From Saccoglossus kowalevskii (taxonomy: Eukaryota > Hemichordata > Enteropneusta > Harrimaniidae), in NCBI RefSeq assembly GCF_000003605.2, contig NW_003129857.1, forward strand, positions 62,658 to 79,852: a DNA stretch of 17,195 bases, written 5' to 3'. The translations under genes and the position numbers were made by a program. The notes beneath the pieces are model-generated. The model saw only the letters and a list, made by a program, of their open reading frames with translations, was not told the DNA's origin and did no database searches. The stretch's first letter is position 1. Each line of letters begins with the position of its first letter. Below are positions 9,556-17,118 of the stretch, one piece after another.

Positions 9556-9750
9556 CATGAAGATGTGTTTGATGTCCTGACAAGTAATCCCCATATCAAA
9601 TATTTGTGTATTCCACAAAAATATCAAGCACACATTCTAAAGCGTGATCTTCACTGGTCTCAATTTTCAGCTACTACTTTTCATGCTTATCTTAGTGGTC
9701 AGTTTCGTGGTTGTCATGCCGATACAGTTGGACATATGATAAGGAGGTGA
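9556..9750 (+). other. Unexplained 64-codon open frame, possible gene relic
   Basis: The frame opens just after TAA at 9553, lacks an ATG at its start and ends at TGA at 9748-9750. The translation is balanced in composition, containing VFDVLTSNPHIKYLCIP, RDLHWSQFSATTFHAYL and GCHADTVGHMIRR, and reads more like a real protein fragment than most frames here. I recognise no family. It directly abuts the palindrome at 9513-9553. A decayed coding or transposon fragment is possible; so is chance. Confidence 0.15.
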
Positions 9751-9783
9751 TTTAGGGGTAATGCTATAGACGCTATGGTAATA

Positions 9784-9981
9784 CTGTAAATACTTTATTT
9801 TAGCTGGAATTAATTTTTGCTGAAACGACTTTTTGGGTCTTTTGTGTGGAATATATTTTCACTGATTTTTGACGAGTTGAATGTAAAATATAGGAAAAAA
9901 AGTATATTCGCTGGATTGTATTTTCACTGAAGCATTCCTTCAGCGAAAATTAATTTCAAGCAAAAAAAAAGTATTTTACAG
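9784..9981 (+). mobile_element. Family A MITE, copy 2 (198 bp)
   Basis: It starts CTGTAAATAC and ends GTATTTTACAG with TA on both sides. Inside are GACTTTTTGGGTC, GTGTGGAATATATTTTCACTG and AAGTATATTCGCTGG, which are found reverse-complemented in the copies at 12498 and 15635. A subterminal inverted pair (TTTTGCTGAA near the left end, TTCAGCGAAAATTAATT near the right) extends the foldback. No open frame is present, so mobilisation would need a transposase elsewhere. Confidence 0.88.
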
Positions 9982-10096
9982 TATAGCTTTTTCAACATTC
10001 AGGGACTGCATGACTATTTACAAATAATGAAAATCTACAGCAACTAGTATGTATGACAATGGGATGCGTAATTACGAGAGATATTCATTAAAAAAC

Positions 10097-10124
10097 AATG
10101 AATGAATGAATGAATGAATGAATG
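10097..10124. repeat. (AATG)7 microsatellite beside the LRRC58 intron 1 donor
   Basis: Seven perfect AATG units occur. On the gene strand they read (CATT)7 and start 12 bases inside intron 1, directly after the donor GTATGACTGTT. Confidence 0.95.
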
Positions 10125-10135
10125 AACAGTCATAC

Positions 10136-10608
10136 CTTTGTAACTTGTGTAACTCGGGAGGCAACGTCCTTATTCTATTTCCGCCGAGGTACACGCATTT
10201 CAAGGTCTGTAATTCAGTCAGTTCTACTGGAAAATCAACCAACAAATTCCCACTAAAATTGACAACTTCTAACTGCGGGCACATGCCAATGTTTTTCGGT
10301 AGTGACTCAAGGTCAAGTAAATTGTTTTTTGCCACAAGAACCTTCAATTTCGGAAGCCGTACAATCTCGTCTGAGATATATTTTAAACGATTAGAGCTCA
10401 TGTCCAGTTCGATCAGACTTTCAAAGCTTCCTATGACTCTCGGGAGGACTGTTATTCGATTATGTGAAAGTACCATACTGCGTACGTTAGACGACCGCTT
10501 CTCTGAGAGATGATCGGGAAACTCCTCTAACTGCAACCTCGAGAAATCAACATAACACTCGGTTTCGTCATTTTCCGCCTCCATTCTCCCAAATCGCCTT
10601 CTGTACAT
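10136..10608 (-). CDS. LRRC58: LRRC58, coding exon 1 (N-terminus and first leucine-rich repeats)
   Basis: This exon encodes residues 1-157 plus two bases of the next codon, ending at CAAAG|GTATGA. Five leucine-rich repeats have consensus Asn at about 50, 73, 96, 121 and 144 (LSHNRI, MSSNRL, AKNNLL, FSGNLL, LGGNRI), so the whole protein has nine repeats of 23 residues. Vertebrate LRRC58 is cytosolic and of similar size (about 370 residues); recent work, as I recall it, implicates it as a cullin-ligase substrate receptor controlling cysteine dioxygenase. Two in-frame ATGs exist. The first, at 10608, has an in-frame TAA 24 bases upstream. The second, at 10584, has a better context (A at -3, G at +4) and starts MEAEND, resembling the vertebrate N-terminus, so the true start may be 10584, giving 349 residues. 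Confidence 0.96.
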
Positions 10609-11045
10609 GACAATAATAACAACAGAATGTTAGCTTTGCAATTAATGTAGCATATACGACGATCGTCGCCTAAAAATGACAAATATATAATGATAAGTTC
10701 ATAAACAAAGCGATATTAAACTCACCGTGAGTCGACAGATCTGTTATCGTCGTTAGGTCAAAGGTATCGCTGATTTAAATATTTGCATATGACCGGCCCG
10801 AAACATGAATATTCCTATCATTTGAACAAACACATTTAAATCTAAATTCACGTAAAGTAATTTGTTTCAATCGTTTCCCACGAAAAAATAAATAAATTAA
10901 TTAAATAACATACTAATCTTGAATAATGACCATGATAACCACATTAATTAATCTCACAAATAAATTCGAGCAGTTCGTTCTATTAATGTCTGTATCACGT
11001 GATTGAGAGAACCAGCCAATGAACTGTGCAGTTGCGTCAGCCTTC
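10609..11045 (-). promoter_or_regulatory. LRRC58: Probable LRRC58 promoter and 5' leader
   Basis: The region upstream of the start codon is enriched in short symmetrical sites. These are CGACGATCGTCG (10657-10668, perfect 12-bp palindrome), a DR1-like AGGTCAAAGGTAT (10755-10767), ATCACGTGAT (10994-11003, a perfect palindrome around a CACGTG E-box of USF/MITF/TFEB type) and GCCAATGA (11015-11022), a CCAAT box followed by TGCGTCAG. A donor-like CACG|GTGAGT on the minus strand at about 10733 might mark a non-coding first exon. No TATA box is obvious. The regulatory role is inferred from position and motif matches only. Confidence 0.4.
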
Positions 11046-11640
11046 AGAGTCGCGATACAGTGTTTATTTAGGGGACATAGAATTGTTTTTTTGATTGATA
11101 TTTATATTATCGTCTTCTATGGTTCAGAATCCTTCTCATTTTATTTGGAAAAAATAATGTATATTAACATAAAATAACTGGAAACAGATTTTCGTAAGAT
11201 GTATTTGGCAAAAAAAATATTTGACAAAAAAAAAATTCGAAATTTCTCCAGCTGCTCCACAATGGACAATGCATGAAGATTACAATCAAAGAAGTAAATA
11301 TCACACCACGGTTTCAAAGCATGCTGATAATGAGATTGTACATAATCTTCTACTATTTATTTTTACTGACATAAACCAGTATGATATTAGTTTGGATTCT
11401 TCCAAACGGATTCAAAATGCTACAAATTAATCAAACATATTAATCAAGATATTAAATATTCCATTCCTCCTGTCATTTTTAATTACATTACATCAGGTTT
11501 CATAAAAGCATGCATTTGTTTTATTTGAAATAATAATAAATTTCAAATGGGAATTAAAAACAACTTTACCATCAATATAGAACGTCACTGTGGTCAGTTA
11601 ACCTCTTTTTTGATACTGCTTTTAAGTTGTTAGACGGCTC
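11046..11640. other. AT-rich intergenic stretch, nothing recognised
   Basis: No supported gene. A 69-codon plus-strand frame starts at 11221 with an alternative codon beside a poly(A) run; it has no recognisable motif or splice context. Confidence 0.4.
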
Positions 11641-11861
11641 ACCACACATTAAAGATGCATGGCTGTAAATTGGTCAATATTAAAAGGAAACCTGCAAGGC
11701 CTCGTGGGTAATGGACATTACCTAATGGCTTCAGTCGCGGCAGCACAGAGTTGGGTCCTCGGCCCTCCAAAATCAATCTGAAACTCTTTGTGGCAGCAAA
11801 ATTTGCCCCTAAAAATGCAGGAAATAGCGTTTCAGTGGGTCTAGATTTCAAAATGTTTAAT

Positions 11862-11953
11862 GGGGGTGCATGCCCCCGGACCCCCTAGTAAGTTCCCCTT
11901 GTAAGGTTTGTGAGCAGACACCGCCCCCCCCCCTCCCCCCATGCAAAATTTCC
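11862..11953. repeat. Hairpin and C-rich repeat fragment, related to the element at 12900
   Basis: A G5/C5 hairpin, GGGGGTGCATGCCCCC (11862-11877), is followed by CGGACCCCC and then by GTGAGCAGACACC, a long C tract and ATGCAAAATT. That last part is the reverse complement, with small changes, of the left part of the element at 12900-13011 (AATTTTGCAT, G tract, CTGCTCACC). The surrounding 11640-12000 is more GC-rich than its neighbourhood and is probably part of the same degenerate transposon, though its ends are not clear. Confidence 0.5.
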
Positions 11954-12435
11954 ACTGTCTCTGGTCTTCTATAGACATTGGAAGCATCGTTTTTTTATTT
12001 GAACGAAGCACAAGTGTGTTCAGGAATACATGTTTTATAAATGTCATAAAACAAATTTATGCCCTTATGAAATAAGTAGTATTTATCTATACATGTATAT
12101 TTTGAGGAACTTTACAGTAAACAACATAAAGCTGTGATCATTATAAACATACATTTTTATAAAACAAAATGGATGTTAGAAATAAAATTGACCAACCCAG
12201 AATTATTGAGTAAGTTCAACTTTTTCCAATCAGCAAGCGCCTCATTTTGAATATATGTTGACAGTCATAGTTGCTGTCACTTGAAACCATGCATCCACAT
12301 TATGGGCATAGACACTCTTAAGCCCTTGAAACAATTGGTACTAGTTGAATTTGAATAAAAATTGCTGATCTGTATTCAAAAAAGATATTCTCTTTCTCTA
12401 AATATTTATAATTTTCAATAGTAGTTAATTCCAAC

Positions 12436-12462
12436 CGGCCAATAAGTGCGCAGTAACGTCAT
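12436..12462. promoter_or_regulatory. CCAAT plus CRE-half-site module
   Basis: GCCAATAAGTGCGCAGTAACGTCA combines a CCAAT box, a GCGC core and an ACGTCA half CRE. It closely parallels GCCAATGAACTGTGCAGTTGCGTCAG at 11015-11040 in the LRRC58 promoter. No gene start is visible next to it, so it may be a repeat-borne promoter fragment or a distal site. Confidence 0.25.
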
Positions 12463-12497
12463 TTGAAAACAGTCCAGTGTTATTTAGTTGTCCAATA

Positions 12498-12689
12498 CTG
12501 TAGAATACTTTATTTTCGCTTGGAATTTATTTTTGCTATTTTCGCTGAAGGAATGATTCTGTGAAAATAAAATCCAGCGAATATACTTTTTTCTCTATAT
12601 TTCACATTAAACTCATCAAAAATCAGTGAAAATAAATTCCATACAAAACGCCCAAAAAGCCTTTTCAGCGAAAATAAAGTATTCCACAG
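12498..12689 (-). mobile_element. Family A MITE, copy 3 (192 bp, inverted)
   Basis: The ends CTGTAGAATAC and GTATTCCACAG are flanked by TA. The interior is the reverse complement of copy 2: AATCCAGCGAATATACTTTT, CTCATCAAAAATCAGTGAAA and CATACAAAACGCCCAAAAAGCC. A 90-codon minus-strand frame crossing it is an artefact of this repeat and recurs in copy 4. Confidence 0.88.
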
Positions 12690-12899
12690 TAATTTAGTTT
12701 GAATTATGAAATCCATAAATATTTTATAAAGATGAACGGAATGCCTTTGTTGCAGTGAGTATCGTATAAACTGACTACACATGAAGGTTTGAAATGTTTT
12801 TACACTCAGTGCACATCAATAATAGATGAAGTGGCATTTGTTTGCTGGGACAAACAAGACAAGACACGTTCATTTACTGTCAATAATAGTACAACATTA

Positions 12900-13011
12900 C
12901 AGAGGCGGCGGCACGTAATTTTGCATAGGGGGGGGGTCCTGCTCACCAACCTTGAACCAAAGAGGGAAGACATTTTTAGGGGGGTGCCCCCCCCCCATGT
13001 CGCCGCCACTG
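12900..13011. mobile_element. Short hAT-like MITE (112 bp)
   Basis: The left end CAGAGGCGGCGGCA and the inverted right end CAGTGGCGGCGACA form terminal repeats, each followed by a G tract on its own strand. CAG-starting, GGCG-rich ends are typical of several hAT-type families. I could not find a matching 8-bp target duplication (CAACATTA against CATTGATA), so the superfamily is tentative. The element is strikingly GC-rich against its AT-rich surroundings. Confidence 0.55.
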
Positions 13012-13210
13012 CATTGATATAGAGTTGCAGTTATTAAACAAAACAAGTTTAATTGCTGTATTGTAAATAGTACATCAACTATTAGCAATGTAAACCTGTC
13101 TGTAAACTTGCACACCATCATTTTTTTCTATTACATTTTGGTACAATATTTTGCATGAGTATTTTTTCATACTTGTTTAATTATTTTGTACCAGACAAAC
13201 ATAAATTCCA

Positions 13211-13300
13211 GTTGGTTTCTATGACAGAGCACACAATTGGTTCTTTTTTGGGAAAGAGCGTATAATTGCCTATATGAGACAGGCACATGATTGGTCGATA
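13211..13300. repeat. Degenerate ~26-30-bp tandem repeat (first block)
   Basis: Three eroded units share GACAG(A/G)GCACA..ATTGGT, spaced 26-30 bases. A second block at 13697-13740 has GGGACAGAACATATGATTGG followed by another GGGACAG. Each unit carries ATTGG, the reverse of a CCAAT box. This looks like an old minisatellite later split by about 400 bp. Confidence 0.45.
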
Positions 13301-14694
13301 TGGAACTGAGCTTTGGCTTTTACTTTCTAAAAAGGAAAAATAAGAAATCAAAGTAATAGCAATAATAGTTATTTATTATTACTTGGTTAGCAATCTGCTA
13401 GTTGCCTTTTATTACATGTCACTTACTGCTATTTGTTTTGACTGAGATATTTAATTTACTCATGTACATTTCTGATTAAGTACTTACTCATTTATGTTAC
13501 CATACCAGTTTCTTTTCATTCTAGTTATTTATTTTAAGTGATAGGGCCACTAGACTAGTTCTGCTGAACTATTTTCATGGTCCACACCAGAATTATTCAA
13601 ATTCTGTACATATTACCTTGTATATTAAATTTCCTCTTCATATATCTCAATAATTATATACATAATTTTCTGGTGAAATCAATCAGCTTATGATTGTTTT
13701 TTTCTGGGACAGAACATATGATTGGTTCTCTGTGGGACAGGGTCTATATCTTATCAAACATAAAATGGAAAATGATTTACAGGATTAATTCAAATTAGTC
13801 ATCAATTAAAATGAAAACAAAACACAAGTTACATGAAATATTTTATTAATATTGCACATTATAAAAATTATGTTTTCAAATCAAACTACTTGTCACTGAA
13901 TTCCCTCTGACTTGTACACTGGTAGAATGTGTAACGTCTTTATAAGCAAAATGTACATGATGTACCTTTACAGGTAAAATAATAGACTGATACAATTAGT
14001 GTGAGGAAGGAATATACCACCTATAATGGAGGGGTTCCAAGTGCATTCAAACTGGTGGGAGACTGTAATAAAGTGGGTGGATCAAGTCTTATTTCCGTCA
14101 GTTTTACAATTCCATTGAATAACTTGGTTGTAACCTCATACCATGATTCACTCCATACTTGGGCATTATATAACATAGTCTATTCAGAAACTGGTAATTG
14201 GTTATAACCATATCATTGGTTTTAAAAAATACACCCACCAATTGTACATTGAAATGTAATTACATATATCATTTACATCAACTGTGTAGCGCCCTCATAC
14301 ACTTATAGTGCGCCCTCATGTGATACAACACAATCATCATACTGACGATGCTGCAGCTGCTAAACTCTACTTTCTTCATATTTTCAACAATTGTGATCAA
14401 AACACATGAATAATGAAAACTTATGTCCATATGTTTCAAAATTAACCACAAAAATACAGAAAACTATAACAACAACAAAATTGAAAAATTAAGGCAGGTC
14501 AAACAAAATCAGACATCAGAAATATAAACCAAAATGACAAACAATTTTTTGAATGAAATTTGAGTTGTGGACAAGTTATGGTCGGAGAGCCATATCCAAA
14601 ATAAATGGCTGACAAACAGCCATATCGAATAAATATGAATTTGTGCCTGCTTGCCTGGGTAGCTTATTTGAAATTTATAAGCTGCCATTCTTTG
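13301..14694. other. Intergenic or distal PEX19 3' region, AT-rich
   Basis: No supported gene. Two GCGCCCTCAT motifs lie close together at 14289-14320. The plus-strand frame at 14001-14207 has no recognisable motif. If PEX19 uses the poly(A) signal at 13842-13847, the part to the right of that signal is its 3' untranslated region. Confidence 0.4.
13842..13847 (-). terminator. PEX19: Candidate PEX19 polyadenylation signal AATAAA
   Basis: This is the first canonical AATAAA on the minus strand after the PEX19 stop, about 1.6 kb downstream. I found none in between, although variant signals could be used closer to the stop. Confidence 0.3.
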
Positions 14695-15242
14695 GTGAAA
14701 CCACAGCTAGGTTGACCCTGGAGCCGTGAAACCACAGCTAAGTTGACCATGGAGCCATGAAACCACAGCTATGTTGACCCTGGAGCAGTAAACTACAGCT
14801 ATGTTGACCCTAGAGCCGTGAAATCACAGCTAAGTTGACCCTAGATCAGTGAAACCACAGCTATGTTGACCCTGGAGCCGTGACACCACAGCTATGTTGA
14901 CCCTGGAGCCATGAAACCACAGCTACATGTAGGTTGACCCTAGAGACACGAAACTAAAACTACGGTGACCCTAGAGCCGTAAACCACAGCTAGGTTGACC
15001 CTGGAACCGTGAAACCAAAGCTAGGGTGACCCTGGAGCCGTGAAACTAAAACTACGGTGACCCTAGAGCCGTAAACCACAGCTAGGTTGACCCTGGAACC
15101 GTGAAACCAAAGCTAGGGTGACCCTGGAGCCGTGAAACCAAAGCTAGGGTGACCCTGGAGCCGTAAACCACAGCTAGGTTGACCCTGGAGCTGTGAAACC
15201 AAAGCTAGGGTGACCCTGGAGCTGTGAAACCACAGCTAGGTT
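14695..15242. repeat. 31-bp minisatellite, about 17.5 copies, with a 92-bp higher-order repeat
   Basis: The unit is close to GTGAAACCACAGCTAGGTTG followed by ACCCTGGAGCC, 30-31 bases long, with one expanded unit containing ACATGT. Units alternate between types (GTAAACC.., GTGAAACCAAAG.., GTGAAACTAAAACT..). Three consecutive types repeat as a block of about 92 bp starting near 14949 and again near 15041. The array is imperfect on the left and more homogeneous on the right, as expected if it grows there. Period 31 is not a codon multiple, so it is not protein-coding. It begins about 205 bases beyond the PEX19 stop codon. Confidence 0.95.
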
Positions 15243-15447
15243 CTGCTATACTATCAATGTAATCTGGTAGTTAAAAAACAATAATTTCATTATTATTCAT
15301 AATTATCACAAAATTTGAGAACTGAATTATTACATAGTAATAAATAATTACAAAACTGTTCATACTATGCTGATTGGAAATTAGTTATTTCTTTAAAATC
15401 ACAAAAAGTGGTCTGTTAGTGAATCCAGCTTGATTTGGTCGATGTCT

Positions 15448-15528
15448 TTACATGACTGTACATTGGTCTGCACTAGGTAAGCCAGGTAGTTTAGGATTAC
15501 CATGGTCATCAAACTCAATGCCTGGTGC
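15448..15528 (-). CDS. PEX19: PEX19, terminal coding exon with CaaX box
   Basis: The acceptor TTATTTCAG is followed by 26 codons and TAA. The peptide begins APGIEFDDHGNPKLPG and ends DQCTVM. This is the hallmark C-terminus of PEX19: a PG-x-x-FD-x-x-G-x-P-x-LPG segment and a C-terminal CaaX motif, here C-T-V-M, whose final Met favours farnesyltransferase. PEX19 is the cytosolic chaperone and import receptor that delivers membrane proteins to PEX3 on peroxisomes; farnesylation tunes cargo binding. The exon joins the one at 16634-16678 in phase 0, giving GEM|APGIEF. The sequence is intact. Confidence 0.95.
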   Translation of the reverse strand, partial: APGIEFDDHGNPKLPGLPSADQCTVM

Positions 15529-15634
15529 CTGAAATAATAATTAATATATACACTATTAGCATAAGTACTTGCTTCAGCGATGTGATTGCATTGCTAGGTA
15601 AACCCAAACAGGTGGCAAACAGATAGTCTGTATA

Positions 15635-15827
15635 CTGTAAAATACTTTATTTTCGCTTGGAATTAATTTTTGCTGAAGAAATAATTCAGTGAAAATAAAA
15701 CGAGCCAATATACCTTTTTTCCAATATTTTACATTAAACTTGTCAAAAGTAAGTAAAAATAAATTCCATACAAAACACCCAAAAAATCTTTTCAAATTAA
15801 TTCCTGCTAAAATAAAGTATTTTACAG
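15635..15827 (-). mobile_element. Family A MITE, copy 4 (193 bp, inverted)
   Basis: The ends CTGTAAAATAC and GTATTTTACAG are perfect inverted repeats flanked by TA. The interior follows copy 3 in the same orientation (CATACAAAACACCCAAAAAATC; ACATTAAACTTGTCAAAAGT). It lies about 106 bases from the acceptor of the PEX19 terminal exon. Confidence 0.9.
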
Positions 15828-16048
15828 TATTCTTATGGATGAATATATTGTGTTTACAGAGAACATGAACACAGCTGCTAATCGACCATCTCGAATTATA
15901 TCATAAAACAAATGCATGTGCATATACATCCAATATTAATGATTTATGTGTAAAGTTTTAATAGGATGCACAAAGATGAAATTATAAGTCTTTGTTTTCA
16001 AACTTCATCCAAACAGGAATTATACCAATACCACGAATACCTCTATTG

Positions 16049-16413
16049 GTTGGTCACTAGTCAGTGACTTTCAGTGGTTGTCGCATCAGACTCATGACCG
16101 GTAGACCCAAGTTCAAATCCTACCTTAGGCTGAACATCAAAAGGGTTGACCAGTACCCTACTCTGGGTAAGTGTGCCAAAGACTCAATGGTGTTTGTGTT
16201 CGACCGAATTAAAATTGCCATTTGATAGAGAGATGGCCACACAGCCCTGTCATGTAGTCCTAAACATGAATATGACTTCTGTGGCAAAATGCACTATGTG
16301 TCAGCACAAGCACTTGCAATTTGCACATACAAAAAATAAGTCAGGAGAGACAACAGTGACATTCAATGTCCGGAACTGTCGCCTGGCACAAAAAACTATT
16401 AAAAAAAAAAGTT
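16049..16413 (+). mobile_element. tRNA-derived SINE with 9-bp target duplication
   Basis: A pol III head carries an A-box-like TCAGTGGTTG (16071-16080) and a canonical B box, GTTCAAATCC (16111-16120), at normal tRNA spacing. A tRNA-unrelated body of about 270 bp follows, then an A-rich tail ending in ten A residues. The whole is bracketed by a perfect 9-bp direct repeat, CCTCTATTG, at 16040-16048 and 16414-16422, consistent with LINE-mediated insertion. Plus strand, so antisense to PEX19. The 98-codon frame inside it is not a gene. Confidence 0.85.
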
Positions 16414-16633
16414 CCTCTATTGTATTGTTCTTTGTTATTTGACTACACTATACCCGGGTCTACTGTACCACTGTGGACCATGACCGCCTTCTCCACAACT
16501 CTAAGTTAAATCCTTGTTCTCAACACATCTGCTGAAAGTCTCCATGGAAACACCAAAATCAAAGAGAAAAAAAGAGCGTTGACCGGCAATGTGTTAAACA
16601 CACAGTAAACCAAACTAGTTAATATGGTCTTAC

Positions 16634-16678
16634 CATTTCTCCTACAAGATCTTTTGGCGGCTGCCCAAGGGATTCCAT
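16634..16678 (-). CDS. PEX19: PEX19, penultimate coding exon (45 nt)
   Basis: A poly-T tract and ACACAG precede exactly 15 codons reading MESLGQPPKDLVGEM, followed by a consensus donor ATG|GTAAGA. This matches the conserved 'LGxPPKELxGEM' motif just before the C-terminal tail of PEX19, at the end of its cargo-binding helical domain. Both boundaries are phase 0, and the splice to the terminal exon is in frame. The initial Met is internal to the protein, not a start codon. The preceding exons, with the PEX3-binding region, must lie beyond position 17195. Confidence 0.94.
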
Positions 16679-16820
16679 CTGTGTAAAAAAACAAAACAAT
16701 AAACTGGTCACACATTCAAGTTTACAACAATAAAAATGTAAATGATGTGCATATACATAATCATTTGTACATGCAGCATGAATGTACTCAGTCAAGATAC
16801 ATCACCAGTTAAGTGCAAGT

Positions 16821-17100
16821 ACTTGAGATATTGATGGAAAAGCTGAAAACTGACTAATTATTATGCAAATCAGGTAATTAATATCTACAGATTTTAATGT
16901 AAAACTAGTAACATCTGTGCATGTCACAGACCATCAATGTACCAAGTTTCATTGAAATGTGATCAGAACTTGAGATATCAATGGAAAAGCCAAAAAAGGT
17001 TAGTAAATTAGGTAATTAATATGGATAAATTAAAACCCAAATTAAAAAGTTCTGTGTATTGTCCTAGAGCTCATTATCATGCAAATTAGGTAATTAATAT
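16821..17100. repeat. Degenerate tandem repeat with AGGTAATTAATAT
   Basis: ACTTGAGATAT plus ATGGAAAAGC occurs at 16821 and 16968, and AGGTAATTAATAT at 16872, 17010 and 17088. This indicates two diverged units of about 140-147 bp and a third shortened one. Octamer-like ATGCAAAT occurs twice beside it. It lies within a PEX19 intron. Confidence 0.6.
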
Positions 17101-17118
17101 GCATGATTTAAAACAAAA

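Larger units (their letters stand above)
4761..10135 (-). other. LRRC58: LRRC58 intron 1 (5,375 bp)
   Basis: The minus-strand donor AAAG|GTATGA and acceptor TTTTCAG|A split the codon in phase 2, giving an uninterrupted reading frame (AG|A, Arg). The intron is AT-rich. It contains two family A MITEs, one 26-bp MITE remnant, a pearl-like tandem element, two strong hairpins and two unexplained plus-strand open frames, listed separately. Outside these I see no gene: 4990-5790, 6230-7270, 8100-8710 and 8750-9510 are unremarkable AT-rich DNA. A solo TACTGTAAAACC at about 6613 resembles a MITE end without a partner. Confidence 0.9.
15529..16633 (-). other. PEX19: PEX19 last intron (1,105 bp)
   Basis: The minus-strand boundaries are ATG|GTAAGA and TTTCAG|GCA, phase 0. 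More than half of the intron is mobile DNA: a family A MITE and a SINE. Confidence 0.92.

Noticed and set aside
10118-10513. 131-codon plus-strand frame
   Set aside because: It is antisense to LRRC58 exon 1, where leucine-rich codons happen to leave the opposite strand open.
11221-11430. 69-codon plus-strand frame
   Set aside because: No ATG start, begins in a poly(A) run, no recognisable domain.
11639-12047. Two minus-strand frames with Gly/Pro-rich segments
   Set aside because: They derive from the GC-rich repeat with G and C homopolymers.
12510-12782. 90-codon minus-strand frame
   Set aside because: It is mostly the interior of MITE copy 3. The same pseudo-peptide recurs from copy 4 at 15574-15795, so it reflects the repeat, not a gene.
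12789-13121. Several overlapping frames on both strands
   Set aside because: They are produced by the hAT-like GC-rich element at 12900-13011.
14001-14207. 68-codon plus-strand frame
   Set aside because: No ATG in good context, no recognisable motif, no splice signals.
14695-15242. CRISPR-like array of regular short repeats
   Set aside because: Units are contiguous with no unique spacers, and the genome is eukaryotic; it is a minisatellite.
16146-16442. 98-codon plus-strand frame
   Set aside because: It lies inside the SINE body and ends in its A tail, with no protein features.
16506-16715. 69-codon minus-strand frame
   Set aside because: It crosses the PEX19 exon in the wrong frame and runs through the splice sites; the true exon is 16634-16678.
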